Source of the DNA: Actinopolyspora saharensis
GTDB lineage: Bacteria; Actinomycetota; Actinomycetes; Mycobacteriales; Pseudonocardiaceae
Length of the DNA stretch: 64,000 bases
Assembly: GCF_900100925.1 (NCBI RefSeq)
Contig: NZ_FNKO01000002.1
Span: forward strand, 1,860,001 to 1,924,000
Reading direction: 5' to 3'
Part shown: in pieces, positions 34,300 to 42,615 of the stretch
Layout: every line of letters starts with the position of its first letter
Position numbering within the stretch: the stretch's first letter is position 1
The notes under the pieces: model-generated
What the model saw: the letters and a program-made list of their open reading frames with translations, nothing else
The model's database searches: none
What the model was told of the DNA's origin: nothing
Made by a program: the position numbers and the translations under genes

Positions 34300-35562
34300 G
34301 TGTCGCAAGCGTCGTCGGCAGCCGAACTCGTCCGCGCGCGTTCCCTGCGCCGGATGAAAGCGCTGGCCACCGGGTTGTTCCTGCTGGCAGCGCTGATCTA
34401 CGTGCTCACCCGCTGGTGGCTGGTGGGCACGGCCCCGGCCTGGGTCGGCTACGTGAACGCCGCCGCCGAGGCGGGCATGGTCGGCGCGCTCGCCGACTGG
34501 TTCGCTGTGACCGCGCTGTTCCGCAGGCCGCTGGGGCTGCCGATCCCGCACACGGCGATCATCCCCACGCGCAAGAACTCCCTCGGGCGCAATCTCGGTG
34601 ACTTCGTGGGCGGCAACTTCCTGTCCGAGCAGGTGGTGGTGGACAAGCTGGACCGCGCCGGGATCGCCAGCAGGGCGGGCGAGTGGTTGACGGACCGGGA
34701 CAACGCGGAGCGGGCCACCACCGAGCTCGCGGCGGCGGCGCGCGGTGCCGTTCAGGTGCTCCGGGACGAGGAGGTGCGCCAGGTGCTGGAGCAGGTGGTG
34801 CTGCGGAAGGTCGTGGACCAGCCCTGGGGGCCTCCGCTGGGGCGGATCCTCGGGCGGGTCCTGGAGGACGGCTCGCACCGGGGGCTGGTCGACCTGGTGT
34901 GCGATCGCGCCTACGAGTGGGTCCGGGACAACTACGAGACGGTCTCGCGCGTGGTCAACCAGCGTTCTCCTTCCTGGTCACCGCGCTTCTTCGACTCGAT
35001 GGTCGCGGACAGGGTCTACAGCGAGGTGTTGTCCTTCGCCTGGGCGGTCAGGACCGACCCCGAGCACCGGATGCGCGCCGCGGTCGACCGCTTCCTGATC
35101 GAGTTCGCGACCGATCTGCGCGAGGACCCGGTGACCATGGCCAGGGCGGACCGGATCAAGCACCAGATCCTGGAGCATCCCGAGGTGCGGAACCTGCTGG
35201 GTTCGGCCTGGACCACGGCCAAGCGGATGTTCCTCGAGGCGGCGGAGGACCCGGACAGCGAGCTGCGCACGCGGGTCCGGGAGGGACTGCGTTCCTTCGG
35301 GGGACGCCTCGCGTCCGAACCGGAGCTGCGGGAGAAGGTGGACGGCTGGCTGCGCGAGGCGGCCCGCTACGTGGTCACGCACTACCGCTCGGAGATAACC
35401 ACGCTGATCACCGACACCGTCGAGCGGTGGGACGCCTCAGAGGCCTCGGACAGGATAGAGCTCCACGTGGGACGTGACCTGCAGTTCATCCGGATCAACG
35501 GGACGGTCGTCGGCGCGTTGGCCGGGTTGGCCATTCACACTGTGACGCACCTGCTGTTGTGA
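34300..35562 (+). CDS. DUF445 membrane-associated protein
   Basis: Protein of 420 residues of the DUF445/YjiN family. N-terminal hydrophobic segments (LATGLFLLAALIYVL, about 38-52, and the AEAGMVGALADWFAVTALFR signature near 70-90), long helical hydrophilic body, and a C-terminal helix (GTVVGALAGLAIHTVTHLLL). Inner-membrane anchored; function unknown. GTG at 34300 matches the usual short leader; ATG at 34354 is an alternative. Confidence 0.85.
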   Translation: MSQASSAAELVRARSLRRMKALATGLFLLAALIYVLTRWWLVGTAPAWVGYVNAAAEAGMVGALADWFAVTALFRRPLGLPIPHTAIIPTRKNSLGRNLGDFVGGNFLSEQVVVDKLDRAGIASRAGEWLTDRDNAERATTELAAAARGAVQVLRDEEVRQVLEQVVLRKVVDQPWGPPLGRILGRVLEDGSHRGLVDLVCDRAYEWVRDNYETVSRVVNQRSPSWSPRFFDSMVADRVYSEVLSFAWAVRTDPEHRMRAAVDRFLIEFATDLREDPVTMARADRIKHQILEHPEVRNLLGSAWTTAKRMFLEAAEDPDSELRTRVREGLRSFGGRLASEPELREKVDGWLREAARYVVTHYRSEITTLITDTVERWDASEASDRIELHVGRDLQFIRINGTVVGALAGLAIHTVTHLLL

Positions 35563-35600
35563 ACGGTCGCGCGGCCGGGCGCGCCGACGTCTTCCGCCCG

Positions 35601-36158
35601 TCAGTTCGGGGCGTGCCGTTCCCTCCAGGAGCGCGCCTTTTCCCTGTTGCCGCACACGCGCATCGAGCACCAGGTGCGCGAGCGGTTTCTGGAACGGTCG
35701 TAGAAGGCCCGCAGACAGTTCGTCGCGGGGCAGATCTTGATGCGGTGCCAGCGGCCGGTTATGGCGATCCGGGAGGCCGCTGCGAGCACGACGCCGAGTG
35801 CGTCGGTGCCGGAGGTTATCGGGACACCGTCCTCCAGGCGCACGTGAACCGGCCACTGCGCGGTGCTCGGGGGCGTGCTCCGGGGAGCGGTCAGCGGGCC
35901 GTAGCCGACCGACGTGCGCATGAGATCGCGGATCTCGCGTGCGGCTGTCGTGTCGACGGAAGCCTGCCCGGTGTGCTCCAAGCACCATTGCTGCCACTGT
36001 TCCGCGTCCCGGAGCACGTCCGTGCTCGCCTCGGCGTCAGTGGTGTTGAGGAACGCCAGCAGAAGGTCGATGTCCTGTTCCGTGTCGGGCCCGACGGGCT
36101 CGGACGCTGCCGCTGATAGCCCGTTCGGCGCGACGGCTGCGACGGCTTTGCTGTTCAC
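35601..36158 (-). CDS. CGNR zinc-finger (ABATE domain) regulator
   Basis: Protein of 185 residues. The N-terminal ABATE-type domain is predicted to bind a ligand; the C-terminal CGNR zinc finger shows C-x4-C (CPATNC), then WCSMRVCGNREKARS. Likely a ligand-responsive DNA-binding regulator. ATG at 36158; divergent from the XRE gene. Confidence 0.85.
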   Translation of the reverse strand: MNSKAVAAVAPNGLSAAASEPVGPDTEQDIDLLLAFLNTTDAEASTDVLRDAEQWQQWCLEHTGQASVDTTAAREIRDLMRTSVGYGPLTAPRSTPPSTAQWPVHVRLEDGVPITSGTDALGVVLAAASRIAITGRWHRIKICPATNCLRAFYDRSRNRSRTWCSMRVCGNREKARSWRERHAPN

Positions 36159-36370
36159 ACGCCCATCGTAGGGCAGAAACGGCCCGCCTCCACGTGGTTA
36201 TCGGGAGAGACTCACACCTGGATAACCGTCGAATGGTTTTCAATGGTTGTGGAAGTCGTGCTGACGGACGGCGCTGTCCGCGGGGCCGGCCTCCCCGGTT
36301 GCCCGGCGCGGGAGTCTCCGGTGCCGGTTTCCCCGTCCCGCGAAAGAGTGCAAACTGACTGCTTGCAATA

Positions 36371-36388
36371 GTTAGCAATGCTGTTAGC
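36371..36388 (+). promoter_or_regulatory. GTTAGC direct repeats upstream of the XRE gene
   Basis: GTTAGC at 36371-36376 and 36383-36388, 12 bases apart, in an AT-richer stretch 26-43 bases before the regulator start. Possible autoregulatory site. Confidence 0.35.
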
Positions 36389-36413
36389 GTGGTCGGTGAG
36401 AGGTGGCTGAAAC

Positions 36414-36869
36414 GTGGGGCGTACGGATCGTTCGGTCAACGGGGTCGTCAATCGAGCCGTGACCGACCTGGGCGGCTACATCAGGGCACAGCGCGACACG
36501 GCCCAGATCTCGTTGCGCCAGTTGGCGAAGCGCGCGGGGGTGTCCAATCCGTACCTGAGCCAGGTGGAACGCGGGCTGCGCAGACCGAGCGCCGAGATCC
36601 TGCAGCAGATCGCCAAGGCGCTGCGGATCTCGGCGGAGGCCCTGTACGTGCAGGCCGGGATCATGGAACCCCGCTCGGGGGGACCGGTTGCTGAGGCGAT
36701 ACTCGCAGACACCGAGCTCAGTGAACGGCAGAAGCAGACACTGCTCGACGTCTACGCCTCGTTCCGCCGCGAGAACCGATCCGACGCCGAAGCGGTTTCC
36801 CCCGGCAAGGGGGCGGACGGTGCGACCGCGGTGTCCACCGAAGCGGTTGGATCCGAATTCGAGGAGTGA
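36414..36869 (+). CDS. XRE-family regulator (Rv0474-like)
   Basis: Protein of 151 residues with an HTH_3 domain at about 22-76 (LRQLAKRAGVSNPYLSQVER; RPSAEILQQIAKALRISAEA) and an acidic tail. Orthologous by position to Rv0474, upstream of hbhA. GTG at 36414 follows GAGAGGTGG. The stop overlaps the region just before the HbhA-like gene, so the two are likely one transcript. Confidence 0.9.
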   Translation: MGRTDRSVNGVVNRAVTDLGGYIRAQRDTAQISLRQLAKRAGVSNPYLSQVERGLRRPSAEILQQIAKALRISAEALYVQAGIMEPRSGGPVAEAILADTELSERQKQTLLDVYASFRRENRSDAEAVSPGKGADGATAVSTEAVGSEFEE

Positions 36870-36874
36870 GCGAG

Positions 36875-37543
36875 ATGAACACGCGGCACGAGGATCTGCA
36901 ACGGGTGCGCCTGCAAGCGGGCAGGGTCGCCGAGACCGCTTACCAGCAGGCACGGGGACCGCTGGTCGCGGCGCTGGGCGCGGGCGACCTGGCCGCGCAC
37001 GCCGTGGCCGAGACGGCGCAGCGGGTTCGCGACCAGCTCTCGGACTACGCGAGCTCGGCCCGCGAGAACACCGCGGGGGCCCCGGCTGACCTGGGCGAGC
37101 TGCGCGACAGGCTGCGCTCCGGGGAGCTGCGGAAGCTGCTCGAGCACTACCGCGACTCCGCGGCCGAGGTGTACGGGTACTGCGGCCAACGCGGCGAGCA
37201 GACCCTGGAGCGGCTGCGCGCGCGGCCGGAGGTCCAGCGCACCAGGGAGCAGGTCGGGCAGGCCCAGCACCGCGTCGAGGAGGTCGTCGACGGTGCGTGG
37301 GGAGTGGCCGACGACGTGCTCGGCAAGGTGAGCACCACCACCCGTTCCTTCGGGGAGCGGGTCGCCCGCACCACCGAGAACGTGGCGGAGGAGACGGCCG
37401 AGCGGGTGAACGAGGCAGGTGACCGCGCGGCCTCCGAGACGCGCAGCGCCGCGCGCAGGACGGCGGCCCGGAGCTCCGCCGCGCAGGAGGACGACTCCAC
37501 CGGCGAGTCCGGCTCCGGTGACCGCGAGAGCTCGGAGGGCTGA
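36875..37543 (+). CDS. HbhA-like heparin-binding adhesin homologue
   Basis: Protein of 222 residues, long helical coiled-coil from about 5 to 185, position-equivalent to mycobacterial hbhA. The C-terminus has an Ala/Arg-rich stretch (RSAARRTAARSSAAQ) but ends acidic (DSTGESGSGDRESSEG), unlike the Lys/Pro-rich heparin-binding tail of M. tuberculosis HbhA. Adhesin function is therefore doubtful; the coiled-coil role may be general. ATG at 36875 has GAGGAG upstream. Confidence 0.8.
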   Translation: MNTRHEDLQRVRLQAGRVAETAYQQARGPLVAALGAGDLAAHAVAETAQRVRDQLSDYASSARENTAGAPADLGELRDRLRSGELRKLLEHYRDSAAEVYGYCGQRGEQTLERLRARPEVQRTREQVGQAQHRVEEVVDGAWGVADDVLGKVSTTTRSFGERVARTTENVAEETAERVNEAGDRAASETRSAARRTAARSSAAQEDDSTGESGSGDRESSEG

Positions 37544-37596
37544 ACGGAACTCCCGCACACGGGACCTCCGCGCCACGAACACGTATCCTGGTTGCC

Positions 37597-37884
37597 GTGC
37601 TACTCGCTCAGGTGATCGTTACCGCTCTGTGGATGGCGGGCATACCGCTCGGGGTGTACGCCTTCGGGCACGCCGCGATGCAGCGGGCCGACGCGTTCAC
37701 GGCGGCGGACAAGATGTCCAAACCCGTCTGGCTCGGGATAACCGGTGCGGGAGCTCTGATCCTGATCCTGATGCGCGGTGGTCCCATGACCATCTTCTGG
37801 ATCGCCGGTCTCGTCGCCGCGCTGGTCTACATCGTCGACGTGCGGCCCAGGGTTCTCGAGGTGCAGAAGGGCAGCTCCTGGTAG
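37597..37884 (+). CDS. DUF2516 membrane protein (Rv0476-like)
   Basis: Protein of 95 residues with three hydrophobic segments (about 5-25, 45-60, 64-80; ITGAGALILILM and FWIAGLVAALVYIVD) and a conserved VRPRVLEVQ end. Inner-membrane protein of unknown role, conserved next to hbhA in actinobacteria. Its stop overlaps the next GTG start (TAGTG). Confidence 0.88.
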   Translation: MLLAQVIVTALWMAGIPLGVYAFGHAAMQRADAFTAADKMSKPVWLGITGAGALILILMRGGPMTIFWIAGLVAALVYIVDVRPRVLEVQKGSSW

Positions 37885-38681
37885 TGCGCGAGCGCGGCGA
37901 GACGTCCGAGGAGGACGTGCGGGTGCTGCCCTCGGGCACCAGGTGGCGTGTCCACGGCAGCGGTTCTCCGGTCACGCTCGTGGCGCACGGTCTCGGAGCC
38001 ACGGAGGGCGAGGCCCGCATCCCGGCCTCCGGAGTCCGTGGCACGAGAGTGGTGCTCACCCTGCCGGGGCACGGCTCGGCCGCCGATCCGGACGACGACT
38101 ACTGGGACTACGGCAACGTGGCCGCCGACGTGCTGGAAGTGGCCGATCTGGTCGGTGCGGAGCGGGCGGCCGGCGTCTCGCTGGGCGCGGGCGCGCTGAC
38201 CCGGATCGTCGCCGAGCACCCCGGGCGCTTCGAGCGGTTGGCCCTGCTGCTTCCCGCGGCCGTCGACCGACCGAGGGGCGGCGCGGTCACCGAGGTGTTC
38301 GAACAGCTCTCCGCCGGGGTGCGGGCCGCGCACTCCGACGGCGGATCAGGCTTGCGCGAGCTCGTCGCGCGGGGCCTCCCGGAGGGAGCCGGGATCGGTG
38401 AGTACGTCGAGCAGCGCAGTGCCACCCTGCTGCGACTCGGTCCGGCCCTGGAGAAGCTGCCGCACCGGGCTCCGCTCGCCGATCGCTCGGCGCTGGCCGC
38501 CGTTCCCCATCCCGTCCTCGTGGTGGGCGCCACCGCGGACCCGCTGCACGACTCCGAGGTGGCCGAGCAGCTCGCAGCGGTTCTCCCGGAGGGCAGGCTC
38601 GAGCTGTTCGACTCGACGGCGCCGATGCTGACGCACCGGGCGGAGCTGCGCGGTGTGCTGAGCGACTTCCTGAACTCCTGA
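37884..38681 (+). CDS. Alpha/beta hydrolase
   Basis: Alpha/beta-hydrolase fold protein of 265 residues. Oxyanion region VTLVAHGLGAT (about 33-43), nucleophile elbow GVSLGAGALT (G-x-S-x-G, about 99-108), acid in VLVVGATADPLHDSE (about 211-225). The final His is probably in LTHRAE near 251. Substrate unknown. GTG start overlaps the DUF2516 stop by one base. Confidence 0.85.
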   Translation: MRERGETSEEDVRVLPSGTRWRVHGSGSPVTLVAHGLGATEGEARIPASGVRGTRVVLTLPGHGSAADPDDDYWDYGNVAADVLEVADLVGAERAAGVSLGAGALTRIVAEHPGRFERLALLLPAAVDRPRGGAVTEVFEQLSAGVRAAHSDGGSGLRELVARGLPEGAGIGEYVEQRSATLLRLGPALEKLPHRAPLADRSALAAVPHPVLVVGATADPLHDSEVAEQLAAVLPEGRLELFDSTAPMLTHRAELRGVLSDFLNS

Positions 38682-38750
38682 CGCCCGGCCGAACCGCGCC
38701 GAGAGCGCGACCCGCGCGGACGATCCGCGGGGACGCGCTATGCTCGCGGC

Positions 38751-39308
38751 ATGTCCGTGTGGGAGATCTCCTCGAACCTCGACGTGCGCCCCGCTCCGGA
38801 ACGGCCCGATCTGCTGGCCGACCCCGTGGCTGAATCGGTGCTGAAGCTGGACTCACCGGAACGGGTGGGGGTGGCCGAGATCGATCCGGACTTCGCGGAC
38901 ACGGCCGCCTTCTGCGCGCAGTACGGCGTGCCCGCGGAAGCCTCTGCCAACTGCGTGGTCACCACGGGAAAGCGCGCGGGTGAGCAGCGCAAGGCGGCCT
39001 GCCTGGTGCTGGCGACCGGCAAGGTCGACGTCAACGGCGCGGTGCGGCGCAGGCTGGACGTGCGCAAGGCCTCCTTCGCACCGCAGGAGGAGACGGTGGC
39101 CGAGACCGGCATGGCCTACGGCGGGATCACCCCGTTCGGTCTGCCCTCCGAGTGGCCGGTGCTGCTGGACGAGGGCGTGGCGAACTCCCCCGCGGTCGTG
39201 GTCGGCAGCGGCCTGCGGTCGAGCAAGATCGTGGTCGCGGGCGAGGTGCTCGCCGAGCTGGCCAACGCCGAAGTCCTGGCCGGGCTCGACGCCACGGCGC
39301 AGGAGTGA
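38751..39308 (+). CDS. YbaK/EbsC-type aminoacyl-tRNA editing protein
   Basis: Prolyl-tRNA-deacylase-like protein of 185 residues (YbaK/ProX fold). Seen: RKAACLVLATGKVDVNGAVR (about 83-102) with the catalytic-type Lys, ETGMAYGGITPFGLP and VVVGSGLRSSKIVV. Such proteins hydrolyse mischarged Cys- or Ala-tRNA. Alone between the hydrolase and DUF2505. Confidence 0.88.
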   Translation: MSVWEISSNLDVRPAPERPDLLADPVAESVLKLDSPERVGVAEIDPDFADTAAFCAQYGVPAEASANCVVTTGKRAGEQRKAACLVLATGKVDVNGAVRRRLDVRKASFAPQEETVAETGMAYGGITPFGLPSEWPVLLDEGVANSPAVVVGSGLRSSKIVVAGEVLAELANAEVLAGLDATAQE

Positions 39309-39422
39309 CGCTCCGGAGCGGCTGTCCGACGTCGTTCAGCCCGACACCGCTCCTCCCGGCGCAGGGATGTTCGCCACGGGACCGCGAGAGGTTCCGCTCG
39401 GCTCCGACCGGCGGTGATCCGG

Positions 39423-40016
39423 TCAGCGGATTCCGGACAGCCACCGGTGGGTGAACTCGCACTCCTGCGCGATCAGGGTCCGCACCCACCTCTCGAGCAG
39501 TTCCTCCGGTTTGTCGGCCAGCAGCGGTAGTTTCACCCCGATCTCGCCCTGCAGCAGGAACTCGCTGACGGCCGGGAGTCGCCCCGCCGCCGGTTGCCCA
39601 GCCTCCGACTGCCCAGCCTCCGGTTGCCCAGCGGTGTGGTCCGCGTGCTCGGCGGGATGCTGCTCCAGGTCGCTCAGCCACAGGGAAGCGGTCACGGAAC
39701 CGGGGATCCCGCGCAGCATGCCCGCGACCTCGCCGGTGAAGTGCTCGGAGTCCCGTTCGCGCCAGGTCTCGCTGCGCTCCAGGACCGTGCTGCCGGGCAG
39801 GACGGGCCGCAGCACCGCGGGCAGGTCCCGGTCGGGGATCCGCTGGCGGGTCCGGAAGTGCACTCCCTCCTCGGAAGTGGAGTGGGACACCAGCTCGGCC
39901 ACGTCGCCGCCGAGCTCGGTGAGTCTGGCCCCGAGGTAGTCGGTGTCGATCAGCGCCGCGTGGATGTGCCGCGCAGGACGGTGTGACGTGCTGCGGTGCT
40001 CGATGCGGCGTGCCAT
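39423..40016 (-). CDS. DUF2505 protein (Rv0481-like)
   Basis: SRPBCC-like protein of 197 residues matching DUF2505, conserved beside murB in actinobacteria. Starts MARRIEHRSTSHRPARHIHA. Near residues 129-146 a short repeated G-Q-P-E-A / G-Q-S-E-A / G-Q-P-A-A insert reflects a 15-bp tandem DNA repeat (about 39590-39630). Lipid-binding-type fold, function unknown. Divergent from murB with 25 bases between starts. Confidence 0.85.
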   Translation of the reverse strand: MARRIEHRSTSHRPARHIHAALIDTDYLGARLTELGGDVAELVSHSTSEEGVHFRTRQRIPDRDLPAVLRPVLPGSTVLERSETWRERDSEHFTGEVAGMLRGIPGSVTASLWLSDLEQHPAEHADHTAGQPEAGQSEAGQPAAGRLPAVSEFLLQGEIGVKLPLLADKPEELLERWVRTLIAQECEFTHRWLSGIR

Positions 40017-40041
40017 GCGTGGCAGGTTACCGTTGACGACC

Positions 40042-41184
40042 GTGACCTCCAGTTCGATGCCCGAGGGCGAGTCCGCCGTCGACGCCGTGGACCGCTCCGG
40101 TCCCGCGGTCGGCGTCCCCGCCGGGGACTCCCGTTCGTTGGCCCGCCACACCACGCTTCGCCTCGGTGGCCCCGCGGCGGAACTGATCACCGCGGGTAGT
40201 GCCGACGAGCTCGTCGAGCGGGTGCGTGCCGCGGACGCCTCGGGGACCCGCCTGCTGGTGCTCGGCGGCGGCTCGAACCTGGTCGTCTCCGACGAGGGGT
40301 TCGCCGGGCTGGTGGTGCGCGTGGCCACCACGGGGCTGCACTACGAGCGGCTCTCCGAGGACACCGTGTGCCTGACGGCCGAGGCGGGCGAGACCTGGGA
40401 CGAGGTCGTGGCCGACAGCGTGCGGCGCGGCCTGGGAGGCCTGGAGTGCCTCTCGGGGATTCCGGGGCTGACCGGGGCCACTCCGGTCCAGAACGTGGGG
40501 GCCTACGGGGTCGAGATCTCCGAGAGGCTGATCTCGGTGGACCTGCTCGACCGCGTCACCGGCGAGGTTCGCACCGCTCCGGCGGCTGAGCTCGGGCTGG
40601 CCTACCGCACCAGCGTGCTCAAGCACACCGACTCGGCCGTGGTGCTGCGCGTCCGCCTGCGGCTGCGCGCGGACGGCCTGTCCGAGCCGGTTCGTTACGG
40701 GGAGCTGGCCGAAGCCTTCGGCGTCGATGCCGGGGAGCGGCTCCCGGCGGAACGGGTGCGTGCGGCCGTGCTCGCGCTGCGGCGCTCCAAGGGCATGGTC
40801 CTGGACGAGCTCGACCACGACACGTGGAGCGCCGGTTCGTTCTTCACCAACCCGATCGTGGAGCCCGAGCGGTTGCCCGAGGTGTTGCGCGTCATCGCGG
40901 AACGGGTCGGTGAGCAGCGCATTCCCCGCTACTCCACCCCGAAGGGGGGCACGAAGTTGTCCGCGGCCTGGTTGATCGAGCGGGCCGGGTTCTCCAAGGG
41001 CTACACCGGTCCGGGCGAGCGGGTCGGTCTGTCCACCAAGCACACCCTGGCGCTGACCAACCGCGGTTCGGCGAGCACCTCCGATCTGCTCGCCCTCGCG
41101 GGTGAAGTTCGTGCGGGGGTTCAGGAGTCCTTCGGCGTGTCACTGGCCCCGGAGCCGGTTTTGGTGGACTGTCTACTTCGATGA
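40042..41184 (+). CDS. murB: UDP-N-acetylenolpyruvoylglucosamine reductase
   Basis: MurB, 380 residues, reduces UDP-GlcNAc-enolpyruvate to UDP-MurNAc in peptidoglycan synthesis (type I enzyme). FAD motifs LVLGGGSNLVVSDEGFAG (about 72-89) and SGIPGLTGATPVQNVGAYG (about 138-156); catalytic Ser in SAGSFFTNPI (about 264-273). GTG at 40042 follows a TTACCG-like box and lacks a ribosome site, so it may be leaderless; ATG 40057 is an alternative. Confidence 0.95.
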   Translation: MTSSSMPEGESAVDAVDRSGPAVGVPAGDSRSLARHTTLRLGGPAAELITAGSADELVERVRAADASGTRLLVLGGGSNLVVSDEGFAGLVVRVATTGLHYERLSEDTVCLTAEAGETWDEVVADSVRRGLGGLECLSGIPGLTGATPVQNVGAYGVEISERLISVDLLDRVTGEVRTAPAAELGLAYRTSVLKHTDSAVVLRVRLRLRADGLSEPVRYGELAEAFGVDAGERLPAERVRAAVLALRRSKGMVLDELDHDTWSAGSFFTNPIVEPERLPEVLRVIAERVGEQRIPRYSTPKGGTKLSAAWLIERAGFSKGYTGPGERVGLSTKHTLALTNRGSASTSDLLALAGEVRAGVQESFGVSLAPEPVLVDCLLR

Positions 41185-41262
41185 GTACGAATTACAACCA
41201 TCAGTGTGACTCTTCGTGACTAGTCCCTAACCCTGCGTGTTAAATGGTGGGCGGAGGCTGCC

Positions 41263-42285
41263 ATGATTAGCGTCAGGGAAGTACGCGATCGAGCGGTTAT
41301 CCGCCCGGTCAAGCGCGCGGTCGAGGACCAGCTGCTGGACATTCCGGCGGTGGTCGCCGTGGACATCGGAGAGAAGACGACCGCCGGGTGCGGGACCGGA
41401 CAGCAGGCGATCGTCGTGTCCGTGCCCCGCAAGGAACCGCGGGAGCGGATCGCCGGTTCGGAGCGCGTCCCGTCCAACATACTGGGCATACCCACCGATG
41501 TGGTGGAAGAAGAGGTGAGCCTGCACCACGCGCACTACAGGCTGGACGATCCAGTGGCTCCGCTGGCCCCGGCGGAAAGCGCCACCGTTTTCGGCGGGGT
41601 GGGGATAACTCCGCATCGTCCGGTCACAGTGGGGCCGGAGGAGACCGCCGTCGAAGGGAACTGTCGGCGGATCGGCACCCTGGGAACTCTCGTGTTCGGC
41701 TACGGGGCCGAGGTGATCACCATGGGGCTGACCACTTTCGACGTGGCCTGCATGGACGATGCCTGGTCGGTGGGCGACGCGATGCTGGACCCGCACTCCG
41801 GACGGGAGTACGCCGAGCTGTCCCGAGCCGCCCTGTCCGGTCGGGTGGACGCCGCAGCGGTGCGGATCTCGGAGTCGTTGGACCGTTGCTGCCTGATCCC
41901 CGGGGTCGGCTCGATAACCGGGCAGGGCAGCGCGGAGCCGGGCGAGTTCGTGCGCAAGAGCGGATTCGGCACCGGGCTCACCTGCGCCACGGTCACGTCC
42001 AACGACGTCACGGTTCGGGTGGATCACGGGGCCGCGCTCGGGGTGCGGGTGCTGCGGGAGCAGCTCAAGGTGAGTGCCGCCGAGGACCAGCCGTTCGCCG
42101 GTGCGGGGGACGCCGGTTCCGTGCTGGTGAACGGTGACGGCCGGGTGGTCGGCCTGCACGTGGCGGGTAGTCGGGACGGGACCGTCGGCTACGCCTGCCC
42201 CATCTCGGATGTGCTGGCCGAGCTCGATCTGGAGCTGGCCGTCACGTTTCGCAGGCTGCGCGCGCGGGACGAGTACGCGCGCTGA
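41263..42285 (+). CDS. Trypsin-like fold protein with degenerate active site
   Basis: Protein of 340 residues resembling the bacterial Nal1/trypsin-like peptidase family (GTLGTLVFGYGAEVITMGLT; WSVGDAMLDP; VRKSGFGTGLTCATV; GDAGSVLVNGDGRVVGLHVAG). In active relatives the His sits in N-F-H-V and the Ser in G-D-S-G-S. Here these are T-F-D-V (about 164-167) and G-D-A-G-S (about 285-289), while the Asp region VDAAAV is kept. So the fold is there but His and Ser are lost; probably a non-catalytic binding protein. ATG at 41263 follows a purine-rich GTGGGCGGAGG. Confidence 0.7.
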   Translation: MISVREVRDRAVIRPVKRAVEDQLLDIPAVVAVDIGEKTTAGCGTGQQAIVVSVPRKEPRERIAGSERVPSNILGIPTDVVEEEVSLHHAHYRLDDPVAPLAPAESATVFGGVGITPHRPVTVGPEETAVEGNCRRIGTLGTLVFGYGAEVITMGLTTFDVACMDDAWSVGDAMLDPHSGREYAELSRAALSGRVDAAAVRISESLDRCCLIPGVGSITGQGSAEPGEFVRKSGFGTGLTCATVTSNDVTVRVDHGAALGVRVLREQLKVSAAEDQPFAGAGDAGSVLVNGDGRVVGLHVAGSRDGTVGYACPISDVLAELDLELAVTFRRLRARDEYAR

Positions 42286-42345
42286 GCTCGCCCGCCGCGC
42301 AGGTGGTCGCCCAGCGGCGGCCCGGCAGACGCTCGGTCTCCATCA

Positions 42346-42391
42346 GGAACTCCCGATCAGGGGCCCAACCCAAGCGCTGTGAGCCTGCGCA
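42346..42391 (-). repeat. Module B repeat, copy in the 42.4-kb block (distal)
   Basis: On the minus strand: GCTCACAGCGCTTGGGTTGG then TCGGGAGTTCC. Tandem with the next B copy. Confidence 0.7.
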
Positions 42392-42423
42392 ACCCGACCG
42401 ACAGCGGGCGCCGAAGGTCGGTT

Positions 42424-42473
42424 CGGAACTCCCGGCCAAGAGTTCCACGCCAACGCGAGCGCTCTGAGCCTGC
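42424..42473 (-). repeat. Module B repeat, copy in the 42.4-kb block (proximal)
   Basis: On the minus strand: GCTCAGAGCGCTCGCGTTGG, then CCGGGAGTTCC. Lies directly 3' of module A copy 3 in its orientation. Confidence 0.7.
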
Positions 42474-42479
42474 GCAGTC

Positions 42480-42598
42480 GGCCCCGCCGCGGGTTCTCAG
42501 TCGAGTGCCCTGCGAGGACGGCCCCGACGTTGTGTAGGTCGCTACCCGAGGTCGGGGAACCCGCAGCCGGGCGCCGACTGAGGTTCCGCCACGGAACC
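42480..42598 (-). repeat. Dispersed structured repeat, module A copy 3
   Basis: Reverse-oriented copy in the convergent gap between the protease-like gene and the SDR. CTCAGTCG/CGACTGAG (42575-42582 with 42496-42503), core CCCCGAC/GTCGGGG (42522-42528 with 42551-42557), GTAG/CTAC in the loop, and mini-hairpin GGTTCC/GGAACC (42582-42598). The middle stem is imperfect (GCCC/GGGC plus CTGC/GCAG). Confidence 0.85.
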
Positions 42599-42615
42599 AC
42601 GCACGCAGAGCGGGG

